Of a DNA stretch of 64,000 bases, positions 9,095 through 17,588 are shown one piece after another (positions within the stretch are counted from its first letter, which is position 1; each line of letters starts with the position of its first letter). A program made the translations under genes and the position numbers. Location: NCBI RefSeq assembly GCF_000422705.1, contig NZ_AUGO01000002.1:372001-436000 (forward strand), read 5' to 3'. Source of the stretch: Flavobacterium soli DSM 19725. GTDB lineage: Bacteria; Bacteroidota; Bacteroidia; Flavobacteriales; Flavobacteriaceae. The notes beneath the pieces were generated by a model, which was given only the letters and a program-made list of their open reading frames with translations, was not told where the DNA came from and did not search any database.

Positions 9095-9634
9095 TTATTT
9101 TACAGTAAACTCAGAAGTAATGTTGATGGTATTAGACACCTTGTTTTTTACGACGGAAGGAATCTTGATGTCAAAATCACTTGCATTAACGGTAAAGGTA
9201 GACAAAATCTCTATACCGGCGTCTGTTTTTCTGATTTTTGCAATCGCAACTACGTCTTTGGCTTTGCCATGCAGTTCTAATTTTCCTTTAATGGTATATT
9301 CTTTGGCTGTAGCCGAAAGCGTTTTTACGTCAAAGTTTTCTATTTTTCCTTTGAACGTAGCTTTTGGATACTTATCACTTTCAATATAGTTTTCGTTGAA
9401 ATGTTCTTCCATCAAGGCAATCTTGAAACGGAAGCCTTTCATAAGTGCTAGGCTTGCAACCTCACCTGTCTTTGGGTTGAGAACAAACGTTACGCCTTCA
9501 TTCTTGGCTTTTACTTCTTCAAACGAAGGGACAGAGGCTTCAAAGGTAACTTTTCCTGTTTTGGTTACCATTTTTTCTTGTGCAACTAGAATAGTTGTGC
9601 AAAGGAGCAGACAAAATAATAGGGTTTTTTTCAT
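9095..9634 (-). CDS. YceI family periplasmic protein
   Basis: A 179-residue exported protein: signal peptide (MKKTLLFCLLLCTTILVAQ) then one YceI domain, a lipocalin-like barrel that binds isoprenoid chains in characterised members. Domain marks include TGKVTFEASVPSFEEVKAK, FKIALMEEHFNENYIESDKYPKATF and the closing VVKNKVSNTINITSEFTVK. I moved the start to the internal ATG at 9632-9634 because it begins a perfect signal peptide and avoids overlap with the upstream gene. It follows a mono-haem cytochrome lipoprotein by 16 bp, so the two are an operon. YceI proteins are often linked to redox genes, consistent with binding a quinone-like molecule, but the ligand is inferred only. Confidence 0.88.
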   Translation of the reverse strand: MKKTLLFCLLLCTTILVAQEKMVTKTGKVTFEASVPSFEEVKAKNEGVTFVLNPKTGEVASLALMKGFRFKIALMEEHFNENYIESDKYPKATFKGKIENFDVKTLSATAKEYTIKGKLELHGKAKDVVAIAKIRKTDAGIEILSTFTVNASDFDIKIPSVVKNKVSNTINITSEFTVK

Positions 9635-9650
9635 GATTGTTGTAGTGTTA

Positions 9651-10013
9651 TTATTGTTGGAATCCATCAGTTTGCCACTTGATGACTACATCAATTGTGG
9701 CTTGTGGCAATCGAGGTCCACCTTGTGGCATTAAACCGTCGCCACCATTCTCGATAGACATTCTTTCAATCAAGCCATGTTGTTCTATTGCTGTCTTGAC
9801 ATTATCGTAGGTAACGAGTGATATAGGAGCACCATTGGTGGTTGGGTTTCCATGACAATTGTTGCAATTATTATCCATGATAGACTTGACATCACTAAAT
9901 TTTACGGTTTGATCCACAGGGATTACTTCTGTTAGATCATCTGTGCTGTCATTGGAGCAACTTAAAAAAAATAGGGTTAACGTTGCTAAAAATAGGGTAT
10001 TTTTAAGATTCAT
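9651..10013 (-). CDS. mono-haem c-type cytochrome lipoprotein
   Basis: A 120-residue lipoprotein: signal peptide with lipobox LSC (Cys19), an Asp-rich start to the mature protein (NDSTDD), one haem site CNNCH (Cys50-His54) and a candidate axial Met in GLMPQGG (Met95). This is the short 'hypothetical cytochrome' type common in Bacteroidota, where the CxxCH lies close to the N terminus. It would carry electrons in the periplasm or at the outer membrane. It is the first gene of an operon with YceI, read from a minus-strand -7 box at 10033-10040, back to back with an OB-fold/beta-barrel gene pair. Confidence 0.87.
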   Translation of the reverse strand: MNLKNTLFLATLTLFFLSCSNDSTDDLTEVIPVDQTVKFSDVKSIMDNNCNNCHGNPTTNGAPISLVTYDNVKTAIEQHGLIERMSIENGGDGLMPQGGPRLPQATIDVVIKWQTDGFQQ

Positions 10014-10032
10014 ATTCGATATTAAATTTTGT

Positions 10033-10040
10033 CAAAATTA
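10033..10040 (-). promoter_or_regulatory. -7 promoter box for the cytochrome/YceI operon
   Basis: On the minus strand this reads TAATTTTG, matching the Bacteroidota -7 consensus TAnnTTTG. It is 19 bp upstream of the cytochrome ATG. A good -33 TTG is not obvious. Confidence 0.55.
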
Positions 10041-10082
10041 GATAATAAAGTTAAGATATTAAGCATAGAAAAAATATTTAAT

Positions 10083-10090
10083 TACATTTG
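10083..10090 (+). promoter_or_regulatory. -7 promoter box for the OB-fold gene
   Basis: TACATTTG matches TAnnTTTG and lies 20 bp before the ATG at 10111. Together with the opposite box at 10033 it makes a compact divergent promoter region of about 100 bp. Confidence 0.6.
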
Positions 10091-10110
10091 TGCCAAAATA
10101 CTACTAAAAA

Positions 10111-10500
10111 ATGAAAAAGAAACTATTGATTTTCGTCCTGCTCGTTGTAGCTGTTTTGATTGGTGGATACTTTTACGCTTATAAAGGTCATCGCGACATT
10201 GCAAGCGAAGCTGCTGATTTTGAAATAACTGTAAATGATTTGTCACAAGCATTTAGTGAAAATGACAGCCTTGCAAACGCAAAATATGCCGATAAGACTA
10301 TCCATATATACGGTAAAATCACCCAGATAGATTTATCTTCAAGTACAATTGTGGTAGATGAAAAACTTTCGGCTGTATTTGCTGATTCGATCTTGCCACA
10401 AATAAAAGTGAAAGATGAAGTTACTATCAAAGGAAGGTTTGTAGGGTATGACGATTTACTCGAAGAGTTTAAAATGGATCAAGTAACTTTAGTCAAATAA
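10111..10500 (+). CDS. membrane-anchored OB-fold (tRNA_anti-like) protein
   Basis: A 129-residue protein with an uncleaved N-terminal membrane helix (LLIFVLLVVAVLIGGYFYAY) and a periplasmic OB-fold region: DKTIHIYGKITQIDLSSSTIVVDEKLSAVFADSILPQIKVKDEVTIKGRFVGYDD shows the strand-turn pattern of the tRNA_anti-like domain found in Bacteroidota lipoproteins. Function unknown. It is followed 55 bp later by a DUF5777 beta-barrel gene on the same strand and is back to back with the cytochrome/YceI operon. The arrangement suggests a common envelope process, possibly redox-related. Confidence 0.75.
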   Translation: MKKKLLIFVLLVVAVLIGGYFYAYKGHRDIASEAADFEITVNDLSQAFSENDSLANAKYADKTIHIYGKITQIDLSSSTIVVDEKLSAVFADSILPQIKVKDEVTIKGRFVGYDDLLEEFKMDQVTLVK

Positions 10501-10555
10501 ACCAAAGACTTTATAAATACGTACATTTCAAAAAACAATTAAAACTATATTTTTT

Positions 10556-11395
10556 ATGAAAAGCAAATTACTCTTTTTTTTCCTGTTTCCTCTAATGACC
10601 TTTGCTCAAGATGATTTGTTGGCTTCCATCGATACTACTGTAACGAATGAAAAAGTTGAATCAGCTTTCAAGGCATTGAAGATTGTGAACCTGGAGTCAA
10701 CAAAATTAGCGGCCAAGGGCGATCTTTATTTTATCGTAGCCCACCGTTTCGGATCGGTAAAGGATGGTTTTGAAGGTTTTTATGGTTTGGACAATGCCAA
10801 TACGCAAATAAAGTTTCTTTATGGTCTAAAGGATTGGTTAACCATTAGTGGAGCCCGAAGCGAATTGGCATACGATTTCTCGGCTAAGTACAGGTTGCAG
10901 AACCAAATAAAAGATGGCTTTCCGTTTACTGTTGTTGGTTTCAATAGTGTCGCAATTAACAACACCTTGAAGGAAAGTAATTACCCAAAAATGACTTTTG
11001 AAAGTAGGCTGACTTATGTAACACAGCTATTGGTTTCAAGAAAATTCTCTGATAAATTGTCGTTGCAGTTAGCACCAACTTTTTTCCATGAAAATTTTGT
11101 GGAGAATGATTTGCAAGACAACAGCCAATATGCAATTGGTTTTGGGGGACGTTATAAAATTGCCAACCGTTGGTCAATCAATATGGACTATGCAGCACAC
11201 TTGAATAGAGATAGTAGTTCTATTTATAAGAATCCGTTGTCAATTGGGGTGGATTTAGAAACAGGTGGTCACGTTTTTCAAATGCATTTTACGAGTTCAC
11301 AAGGTATTCATGAAGCAGGATATTTAGGACAAACAACTGGAGATTGGGGCAAAGGCGATGTGTTCTTTGGATTTAATTTGTCAAGAGTTTTCTAA
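10556..11395 (+). CDS. DUF5777 family outer-membrane beta-barrel protein
   Basis: A 279-residue exported protein: signal peptide (ending TFAQD), then a conserved N-terminal segment FKALKIVNLESTKLAAKGDLYFIVAHRFG that marks DUF5777, and a series of alternating amphipathic strands ending in GDVFFGFNLSRVF with a C-terminal Phe, typical of outer-membrane barrels. In other Flavobacteria such genes accompany YceI and cytochrome genes, and here they are within 1 kb of both. A role as a pore or partner for electron transfer is an inference. It ends at a bidirectional terminator. Confidence 0.82.
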   Translation: MKSKLLFFFLFPLMTFAQDDLLASIDTTVTNEKVESAFKALKIVNLESTKLAAKGDLYFIVAHRFGSVKDGFEGFYGLDNANTQIKFLYGLKDWLTISGARSELAYDFSAKYRLQNQIKDGFPFTVVGFNSVAINNTLKESNYPKMTFESRLTYVTQLLVSRKFSDKLSLQLAPTFFHENFVENDLQDNSQYAIGFGGRYKIANRWSINMDYAAHLNRDSSSIYKNPLSIGVDLETGGHVFQMHFTSSQGIHEAGYLGQTTGDWGKGDVFFGFNLSRVF

Positions 11396-11411
11396 ATAGT
11401 TTTACTGTCAA

Positions 11412-11450
11412 GCATAAAAAAAGAGTCCAATTCGGACTCTTTTTTTATGC
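11412..11450. terminator. bidirectional terminator
   Basis: An inverted repeat centred on AGAGTCCAATTCGGACTCT, with flanking A7 and T7 runs, extends from GCATAAAA (11412) to TTTTATGC (11450). It separates the convergent DUF5777 and T9SS FG-GAP genes and can stop transcription from both sides. Confidence 0.88.
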
Positions 11451-11469
11451 AGATAAAATGCAAATAGAA

Positions 11470-13476
11470 TTATTTTTTGATAAACTTCTGTGTATGCGTT
11501 TTTCCATCAGTATCTCTTAGTATTACTACGTAAGTTCCAGCTGATAATGCATGAACATCAAGCGATTGAACATTGTTTTTTGTTGATACAACTTTTCTTC
11601 CAGTAATGTCATAAATCATTGCAGCTTCAATTTCAAATGAATTGTTTTGAATGTTCAGCACTTCGCTTGCAGGATTTGGATATAAAATGAAGGCGTTATT
11701 TTTAGTTGAAGCTACACCAAGAGTGCTGCTTTCTACCACAAGAATACTTTCGTTAATGTTTGGGTTTAGGATTTCATCTACAATTCCTGAAGGCCATTTT
11801 ACTACAAGTTTTGTTATAGTTTCGGCTGTACCAATCCCGAAGTGAGTATTAAGTGAACTCATGTGTCTAAATCCATCTCCACTTCTCACCTCACGGATTT
11901 GTTTGCCCCAAGTCCCATAAAGTTCAATTCTTGCCCCAATACCGTTGCGGTTGCTATCAACTCCTTCCAGATGTACTTTTAGCCAATTGTTGTCGTTTCC
12001 TGTATTGAGAAAGATGTTATTATTGTACTGGACATCTAGAAAACCATCATTGTTAAGGTCTCCAATTGAACCAACTGAAGTATTAACCGGGTTAGGTGTA
12101 AAGGTCATGTTGCCATTGTTGATCATGATGGTATTGCCACCCATGAAAAGATCTACAAAACCGTCATTATCAAAATCATGGGCTACGTTTTCAATATTTG
12201 TACTGAGAAAAACGTCAAGTCCGGAACCTGCAGTAACATCAGTAAAAGTACCGTCACCATTATTTAGTCTTAGTTTGTGACCACCACTAGTGTTAGAACT
12301 TGCTCCAATCATGGCATCCATGTCGCCGTCATTATCATAATCTGCCCAAGCTGAAGACCAGGATTGAGAAGGTTCTGCCATTCCAGCAGCAATACTAACA
12401 TCTGTAAAAGTACCATCACCATTGTTTTGATGCAACTCGTCAATAGGTCCGCTTCCGCATTTTGCAATAAACAAGTCCATATCCCCATCATTGTCATAGT
12501 CAACGAAAATAGAGCCATAGTTACCTCCTGATGGATAATCTCCCATTCCGCCTTGAGCGAAAATAAGATTTCCTGTCCCATCATTGATATAACGTACATT
12601 TGGAGCTACATCATGGCACACAAAAGCATCTAGATTTCCGTCATTATCAATATCGATAAAATTGGTTCTCTGTGAAAAGACATATTCGGGAGAAGTCATT
12701 AGTTCAAATCCTGTTTGAGTGCTATTTTGTCTCATAAAGGCAACACCTTGACCATTTCCATAGACTAAATCATTATAACCATCCTTGTTGATGTCGCCAG
12801 CTGCAATACTCCATGAAGGAAGGAAATTAGTTGTAGGAGTTGGACGCGTCACGGATTGGAACGATCCCGTTTCCGTTTGCAACAACATCTGTACTTGACC
12901 ATTACTAACTGAAACGATATCATCCAGATAATCTCCATTCATGTCTACAACACAGTCACGGTAACTCCCCGTTAAACCAACGGTCTGTTGCGTGAATGAA
13001 ACGATAGCCACTGGTTGCGGAATATATTCGTTTTCGATAAGTTTAAATGTAATTCCGCTTGCATCCCATTTGTTATCGAATGCGATAAAGTAGTCGTTTC
13101 CAGCTAATGCATCAAAAGTAACGACGCATAGGGCATCCGGATTTCCAAGAGTTCCACTATCATCATCTCCTGCTACACAAACCAGATTCGTACAGTCTCC
13201 TTTGTAGATATGAACACGAGGATCATCGCCAATATTGATGTTAAGATCTGTAGTTACGGTAACGGTATGATTGCCAATAGGAGAATATACATACCATTCT
13301 CCGGCTGTAGCAACTGTTCCACCGGTAACACAAAATGGCGATGGAGCTTGGCTACCGTTGATGGCATCAATAACTGTAATTCCTGCTTGAACGGGTAAAG
13401 CCGTATCACAAGTATTTTGACCGTAAACGACCAAATTGGTTAGGAATACTAAAAATAAGAGTAATTTTTCTTTCAT
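11470..13476 (-). CDS. T9SS-secreted FG-GAP/VCBS and ASPIC/UnbV repeat protein
   Basis: A 668-residue secreted protein: signal peptide (ending VYGQ), an N-terminal beta domain with paired Cys residues, a run of FG-GAP/VCBS calcium-binding repeats (for example DYDNDGDMDLFIAK, DYDNDGDMDAMIG and DFDNDGFVDLFMGG, about 170-470), an ASPIC/UnbV module (NRNGIGARIELYG...REVRSGDGFRHMSSLNTHFGIGTA, about 500-570) and a C-terminal type A sorting domain (LYPNPASEVLNI...SAGTYVVILRDTDGK). The sorting domain marks export by the type IX system to the cell surface or medium. FG-GAP repeats form a beta-propeller, so ligand binding is likely. It follows a di-haem cytochrome gene by 27 bp on the same strand. Confidence 0.92.
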   Translation of the reverse strand: MKEKLLLFLVFLTNLVVYGQNTCDTALPVQAGITVIDAINGSQAPSPFCVTGGTVATAGEWYVYSPIGNHTVTVTTDLNINIGDDPRVHIYKGDCTNLVCVAGDDDSGTLGNPDALCVVTFDALAGNDYFIAFDNKWDASGITFKLIENEYIPQPVAIVSFTQQTVGLTGSYRDCVVDMNGDYLDDIVSVSNGQVQMLLQTETGSFQSVTRPTPTTNFLPSWSIAAGDINKDGYNDLVYGNGQGVAFMRQNSTQTGFELMTSPEYVFSQRTNFIDIDNDGNLDAFVCHDVAPNVRYINDGTGNLIFAQGGMGDYPSGGNYGSIFVDYDNDGDMDLFIAKCGSGPIDELHQNNGDGTFTDVSIAAGMAEPSQSWSSAWADYDNDGDMDAMIGASSNTSGGHKLRLNNGDGTFTDVTAGSGLDVFLSTNIENVAHDFDNDGFVDLFMGGNTIMINNGNMTFTPNPVNTSVGSIGDLNNDGFLDVQYNNNIFLNTGNDNNWLKVHLEGVDSNRNGIGARIELYGTWGKQIREVRSGDGFRHMSSLNTHFGIGTAETITKLVVKWPSGIVDEILNPNINESILVVESSTLGVASTKNNAFILYPNPASEVLNIQNNSFEIEAAMIYDITGRKVVSTKNNVQSLDVHALSAGTYVVILRDTDGKTHTQKFIKK

Positions 13477-13503
13477 ATTATAGGATATTTTGGGGTTTAT
13501 AAA

Positions 13504-14601
13504 TTAGTCACAGCCTTCAAGTGCTGTAATCCATTGGTTGATCATTGTAGCTGCTTCTTCATGGACAAGTGTTCTTCCTAGTAGAGGCATTCTTGTAGCT
13601 TCGTCAGTTGAGTTGATTCTGAAATCTAAAACCGATCGTAAGGGTCTTCCCGGAAAAACAATTTGCGTTAGTCCGTTTCCTAAATCCTGATCTGGAGTGA
13701 TACAGATACCTAAATTTGCAGGATCTGCTGATTCACTAAAGGCAAATCGCATTGGTCGATAATCACAATAGCTTCCTTCTTGATGGCAGTGTGCACAATT
13801 AATATCCAGATAGGAGCGAACTCGCAATCCAATATCTAAACCTTCGTCTTTCCAATTGACTACTGTCGTGATATCTGTAGGGTAATTACTGTCCAGATAG
13901 CCCATTTCTACCCATTTTGCCAATTGATTTTTAGCGCCATCGTCAAAAGTATAGGTGCTGTTAAGATTTTGTGGTTTTGTACCAATAGGAATAATGTCAA
14001 GTCCTGATTTATGGCATGTAAAGCATTCAGTATTAGAAGGAATTCTATAGGTAGTGCTTTTTTGAACGTTGCCTTCCATCCATTCAAGGTCAATATATTC
14101 ACCGGTTGTTAAAAGAGTGGCTTCGGTTTGTTCATCATTCCAGACGTATTCGCCAAAAATCCAGCCATCGGCTTTTTTGATCAATAATCGGGTTTCGAGT
14201 ACTCGGGTTGTATTGGAAGGTAGAACATTATCGTAGTAAAAAGTTTTCACCAAAACCGTTCCTGTAGGAAAGTTAAGAATTTTGCCATCGCCATTGTAGG
14301 TTGCTTTGGCATTTTCGGGCATCCAAACAAATCTTTTCTTATGAGCATAATCAGTAAAAAGCTGACTTATTGGTTCATAAGGCAAAACTCCCAATGAAGG
14401 ATCTTGGTTTTTCATGTCGCCTTCAAAAAGCTTATAATCGGATAACTTTTGATAAGGAACCTGTGATAAATCTAATACAACCGGAGAGGTTGGCGGGATT
14501 GGTTCGTAATCGTCGTCTTTCTTTTGGTTGTCGTCCGAACAAGCAATGATACTCAGTATTACTAGTAAACTAACAATAAAATAGGGGTAAAAATGTTTCA
14601 T
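13504..14601 (-). CDS. SO2930-type di-haem c-type cytochrome lipoprotein
   Basis: A 365-residue lipoprotein: signal peptide with lipobox IAC (Cys21), an Asp-rich mature start, and two haem sites, CFTCH (193-197) and CAHCH (269-273), in the long-spaced layout of the SO2930/HNE_0200 family. Conserved blocks include LSDYKLFEGD near the N terminus, LPYEPISQLFTDYAHKKRFVWMP, and the C-terminal RMPLLGRTLVHEEA. The family is predicted to be an outer-membrane or periplasmic electron carrier or peroxidase relative; no reaction is known. It is the promoter-proximal gene of an operon with the T9SS FG-GAP protein, which suggests the two act together at the cell surface. Confidence 0.88.
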   Translation of the reverse strand: MKHFYPYFIVSLLVILSIIACSDDNQKKDDDYEPIPPTSPVVLDLSQVPYQKLSDYKLFEGDMKNQDPSLGVLPYEPISQLFTDYAHKKRFVWMPENAKATYNGDGKILNFPTGTVLVKTFYYDNVLPSNTTRVLETRLLIKKADGWIFGEYVWNDEQTEATLLTTGEYIDLEWMEGNVQKSTTYRIPSNTECFTCHKSGLDIIPIGTKPQNLNSTYTFDDGAKNQLAKWVEMGYLDSNYPTDITTVVNWKDEGLDIGLRVRSYLDINCAHCHQEGSYCDYRPMRFAFSESADPANLGICITPDQDLGNGLTQIVFPGRPLRSVLDFRINSTDEATRMPLLGRTLVHEEAATMINQWITALEGCD

Positions 14602-14731
14602 TTAACAAAAATATAAGAACATTCAAAAATAATAAATATTTAATACTATTGACAAAATTATGAGAATATCTTTAGTCAATTAAAAAAATACTTATTTATT
14701 TGTGAAATAATAGTTGTTAAAAGCGATGAGT

Positions 14732-15274
14732 TTATTTTATGTCAAGCTGGATATTATAGGATTCAAGGGCTTTGAGAGCGGCTTCTGATTTGTAATCAAA
14801 AATTTCTTCGTGATGGTTTTTGTGTTTCTTTAAAGAGATATGTTTGATACAATTATAAAAACGTCTCACTTCTTCATAGTTAGAAAGAATAAGTCCAGGA
14901 ACAGCTGCGGTTTTCCCTTCATTATCTTTTGCAACCATTGTAAAATAAGATGAATTACAGTGTTTGACTTTTCCAGTTTGAATATTTTCCGAATCAACCC
15001 GTATTCCTACAATCATCGAGCTTCTACCTACATAGTTAACACTTGCTTTTAGGGTAACCAGTTCTCCAATTTCTATCGGGTTCAAAAAATCTACCGTATC
15101 AACTGAAGCCGTGACGCAATAAAAACCCGAATATTTTGAAGCACTTGCAAAGGCAATCTGATCCATTAAGGAGAGGATATAACCTCCGTGAATTTTTCCA
15201 CTGAAGTTGGAATGTGATGGAAGCATCAGTTCCGATAGCGTGATTTTTGAATCTTTGACGGTTTTAAATTCCAT
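14732..15274 (-). CDS. acyl-CoA thioesterase (hotdog fold, YciA/BACH type)
   Basis: A 180-residue cytosolic enzyme that hydrolyses acyl-CoA to free acid and CoA. The hotdog core is seen in ELMLPSHSNFSGKIHGGYILSLMDQIAFASASKYSG (the Asn-x-x-Gly-x-x-HGG segment with central-helix Asp), VDTVDFLNPIEIGELVTLKASVNYVGRSSMIVGIRV, and YFTMVAKDNEGK. A C-terminal helix rich in Lys/His (HISLKKHKNHHEE) extends past the core. It is the last gene of a leftward run rmuC, small membrane protein, thioesterase, with gaps of 9 and 5 bp, so it is co-transcribed. Substrate chain length cannot be read from sequence. Confidence 0.88.
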   Translation of the reverse strand: MEFKTVKDSKITLSELMLPSHSNFSGKIHGGYILSLMDQIAFASASKYSGFYCVTASVDTVDFLNPIEIGELVTLKASVNYVGRSSMIVGIRVDSENIQTGKVKHCNSSYFTMVAKDNEGKTAAVPGLILSNYEEVRRFYNCIKHISLKKHKNHHEEIFDYKSEAALKALESYNIQLDIK

Positions 15275-15279
15275 AGGTT

Positions 15280-15645
15280 TTATCTAAAATTAAAAGGTGC
15301 TTTTTCTTTTGTAACCGAAGTTACAAAATAATGACTGTCGCCCCACCATGCAAAGGTACGGTAACGCTCAATGTAAGTGACTTTTACATATTGACCTTGG
15401 AGTTGTTTCAAATCCTCGATAACCTTTTTATCACTGTCTAAGACTGAAAATGAAAAAATTTGAGCTCCTGCAATTCCCTGACTCATTTCGCCTTCCCAGG
15501 TTTTGAACATTACACCTTTTTTACTCACTTTAATCAACTCGCCAGCTCGAACACCTTCGCTATAAGTAGCATAGTAGACAAACAAAAAGTAGGAAACGAA
15601 GCCCGCAATCAAGAGGGAAACGGTAATCAGAATAAATTTTTTCAT
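15280..15645 (-). CDS. small membrane-anchored protein, function unknown
   Basis: A 121-residue protein with an N-terminal membrane helix (ILITVSLLIAGFVSYFLFVYYA) followed by a compact beta-rich region (GVRAGELIKVSKKGVMFKTWEGEMSQG...FSFSVLDSDKKVIEDLKQLQGQYVKVTYIERYRTFAWWGDSHYFV). Homologues in Flavobacteria are often labelled 6-phosphogluconate dehydrogenase, which this short protein cannot be. Middle gene of the rmuC operon. Function unknown; the anchored beta domain would face the periplasm. Confidence 0.75.
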   Translation of the reverse strand: MKKFILITVSLLIAGFVSYFLFVYYATYSEGVRAGELIKVSKKGVMFKTWEGEMSQGIAGAQIFSFSVLDSDKKVIEDLKQLQGQYVKVTYIERYRTFAWWGDSHYFVTSVTKEKAPFNFR

Positions 15646-15654
15646 AGTTGTATT

Positions 15655-17019
15655 TTAAAGTTCGATTTCTTCGTCCGAAGCTCTTTTTAGGATATTTTCG
15701 GGTAATGCTTTTTTAGCTTTCGCACCCATTTTCTTGAGTTTTTCGACGCTGGTAACCAAATTTCCTTTTCCTTCCACAAGCTTGTTCATGGCATTCCCGT
15801 ATTCTGATTTTGCCTCATCCATTTTCTTGCCGATTTTAACCAAATCAACCACAAAACCTTCAAATTTGTCATATAAAGCTCCCGCTTGTCGGGCAATTTC
15901 ATAGGCGTTTTCCTGTTGCTTCTGGTTGGCCCACATGCTGTCGATGGTTCTCAAAGTTGCCAACAAAGTTGATGGGGTAACAATCACCACATTTTTCTCA
16001 AAAGCTTTATTATACAAGGTTGTGTCTTCGTTTAAGGCACTTGCAAAAGCAGGTTCAATTGGGATGAAAAGCAACACAAAGTCAGGACTTTCTATCTGAT
16101 ACAAGTCATGATAATTTTTTTCTCCTAGCTGTTCTACGTGGCGTTTTATCGAATTGACGTGTTCTTTCAAATAAGTCATTTTCAAGATATCACTTTCTTC
16201 ATTGATGTATTTTTCATAAGCTGTGAGCGAAACTTTCGAGTCGATAATCATCTTTTTTCCATCAGGAAGATTCACTACAACATCGGGTAAAACACGTTGC
16301 CCATCAGCATTGGTGAAACTTTGCTGCACGTCATATTCTCGTCCTTTTTCGAGTCCTGATTTTTCCAAAACACGCTCCAAAACAAGCTCGCCCCAGTTTC
16401 CTTGCATCTTGCTGTCGCCTTTCAAGGCTTTTGTCAAGTTGATGGTTTCTTTGCTCATTTGTTCATTCATTTCGCGTAATCCTAGAATTTGTTGACGCAA
16501 AGCGGCATGATAATCAATGCTTTCCTTGTGAGTATCTTCGACCTTTTTCTCAAAAAGATGGATTTTGTCTTGTAAAGGCGAAAGGATATTTTTCAAGTTC
16601 TCCCTGTTTTGTTCGGTAAACTTGCTGGTTTTTTCTTCTAATATTCGGTTGGCCAAATTTTCAAATTCCTTCGTAAATTTCTCCTGAAGCTTTTCTACTT
16701 CCTGTTTTTGTTCGGCATTTCGTTCCCAAAGATTTTCGAAATCAACTTCCTTTTTAGATAATTGAATAGCAAGTGCATCTTTTTCGGTTCGGATGTTTTC
16801 TTTTTCTTGTGTGAGTTGAAGCAGTTGCTTTTCGGCCGAAATCTTTTCCGATACAAATTGTTCCTTAAGGATATTATGTTGTGTGGTTAAACCAATTAAT
16901 TTCTCTTCCAAACCAATTTTCTCCGATTGAAAACGTGCCGAAAAAATTAATTTTCCAAGAAAGATGCCCATCGATAAGGCGATGATAAAAATAATAGTGA
17001 TGATAATCGTGTCGTTCAT
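15655..17019 (-). CDS. rmuC: RmuC family DNA recombination-limiting protein
   Basis: A 454-residue protein: an N-terminal membrane helix (IIITIIFIIALSMGIFLGKLIF), a long coiled coil (about 35-170, rich in Glu/Lys/Gln) and the RmuC nuclease-like domain (KMQGNWGELVLERVLEKSGLEKGREYDVQ, LPDVVVNLPDGKKMIIDSKVSLTAYEKYI, about 215-290; then SPDFVLLFIPIEPAFASAL). RmuC limits inversions at short inverted repeats and has a PD-(D/E)XK-like core, here with the D and DSK motifs. I start at the ATG at 17017-17019, since the 22 extra upstream residues precede the membrane anchor and are not family-like. Likely first gene of the three-gene operon. Confidence 0.92.
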   Translation of the reverse strand: MNDTIIITIIFIIALSMGIFLGKLIFSARFQSEKIGLEEKLIGLTTQHNILKEQFVSEKISAEKQLLQLTQEKENIRTEKDALAIQLSKKEVDFENLWERNAEQKQEVEKLQEKFTKEFENLANRILEEKTSKFTEQNRENLKNILSPLQDKIHLFEKKVEDTHKESIDYHAALRQQILGLREMNEQMSKETINLTKALKGDSKMQGNWGELVLERVLEKSGLEKGREYDVQQSFTNADGQRVLPDVVVNLPDGKKMIIDSKVSLTAYEKYINEESDILKMTYLKEHVNSIKRHVEQLGEKNYHDLYQIESPDFVLLFIPIEPAFASALNEDTTLYNKAFEKNVVIVTPSTLLATLRTIDSMWANQKQQENAYEIARQAGALYDKFEGFVVDLVKIGKKMDEAKSEYGNAMNKLVEGKGNLVTSVEKLKKMGAKAKKALPENILKRASDEEIEL

Positions 17020-17074
17020 TGTGGCTGATTTTATAACAGTAAATGTAAGCAAACTACACAAATCAGCATAAAAA

Positions 17075-17107
17075 AAACGACTCAAATAATCGAGTCGCTT
17101 TTTTAGT
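17075..17107 (-). terminator. terminator after the small membrane-protein gene
   Basis: Stem CGACTC/GAGTCG (17078-17083 and 17092-17097) with flanking A and T runs lies between the 17133-17402 gene and rmuC. On the minus strand the T tract follows the stem, so it ends the upstream transcript and isolates the rmuC operon. Confidence 0.7.
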
Positions 17108-17132
17108 CAAGGTTGGTTTAGTATGGGTTGGT

Positions 17133-17402
17133 TTACGAAATTCCGAACTGTCGATCGAACTCTCTGTTTTGAATTCTTTTTTTAGAATAGCTGTTATAAA
17201 TCAGCACCTTCATCTGGCGTCTTTGTCTCAATATCAAAGGCAAATTAATCATCACACCTACAATGCAAATTAGCATCAAGATCACTAACAAGCTCATGTA
17301 AATGAGGTAATTCATCTCGGTTGAAGCAGTAAAATCAACAACAAAAAAGTAGCCTGCAATAAAAAATACAGCGATCGATAATATAAGGGACAAAGTTTTC
17401 AT
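17133..17402 (-). CDS. small two-helix membrane protein, function unknown
   Basis: An 89-residue inner-membrane protein with two hydrophobic helices (about 4-24 and 31-57) and a basic C-terminal tail (RQRRQMKVLIYNSYSKKRIQNREFDRQFGIS), giving a positive-inside topology with the tail in the cytoplasm. I recognise no family. It is transcribed alone, with a terminator just after it. Confidence 0.7.
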   Translation of the reverse strand: MKTLSLILSIAVFFIAGYFFVVDFTASTEMNYLIYMSLLVILMLICIVGVMINLPLILRQRRQMKVLIYNSYSKKRIQNREFDRQFGIS

Positions 17403-17555
17403 AGCGTTAGATTTTAGGGTTTTTAATCTTTGACTAAATTACCCATACTTCATACTCAATTCTTTATATGATTTTATAATAATTTTATAGAATTACGTTA
17501 TGATTATTTTAACGTTTGAAAATACTGTAGCAAAAATTCAGTTTAATTTTTCTTT

Positions 17556-17563
17556 TATATTTG
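17556..17563 (+). promoter_or_regulatory. -7 promoter box for the DUF5686 gene
   Basis: TATATTTG, an exact match to TAnnTTTG, sits 25 bp upstream of the ATG at 17589. Confidence 0.65.
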
Positions 17564-17588
17564 TGTACCAAAAAACAAAACCCTAACA

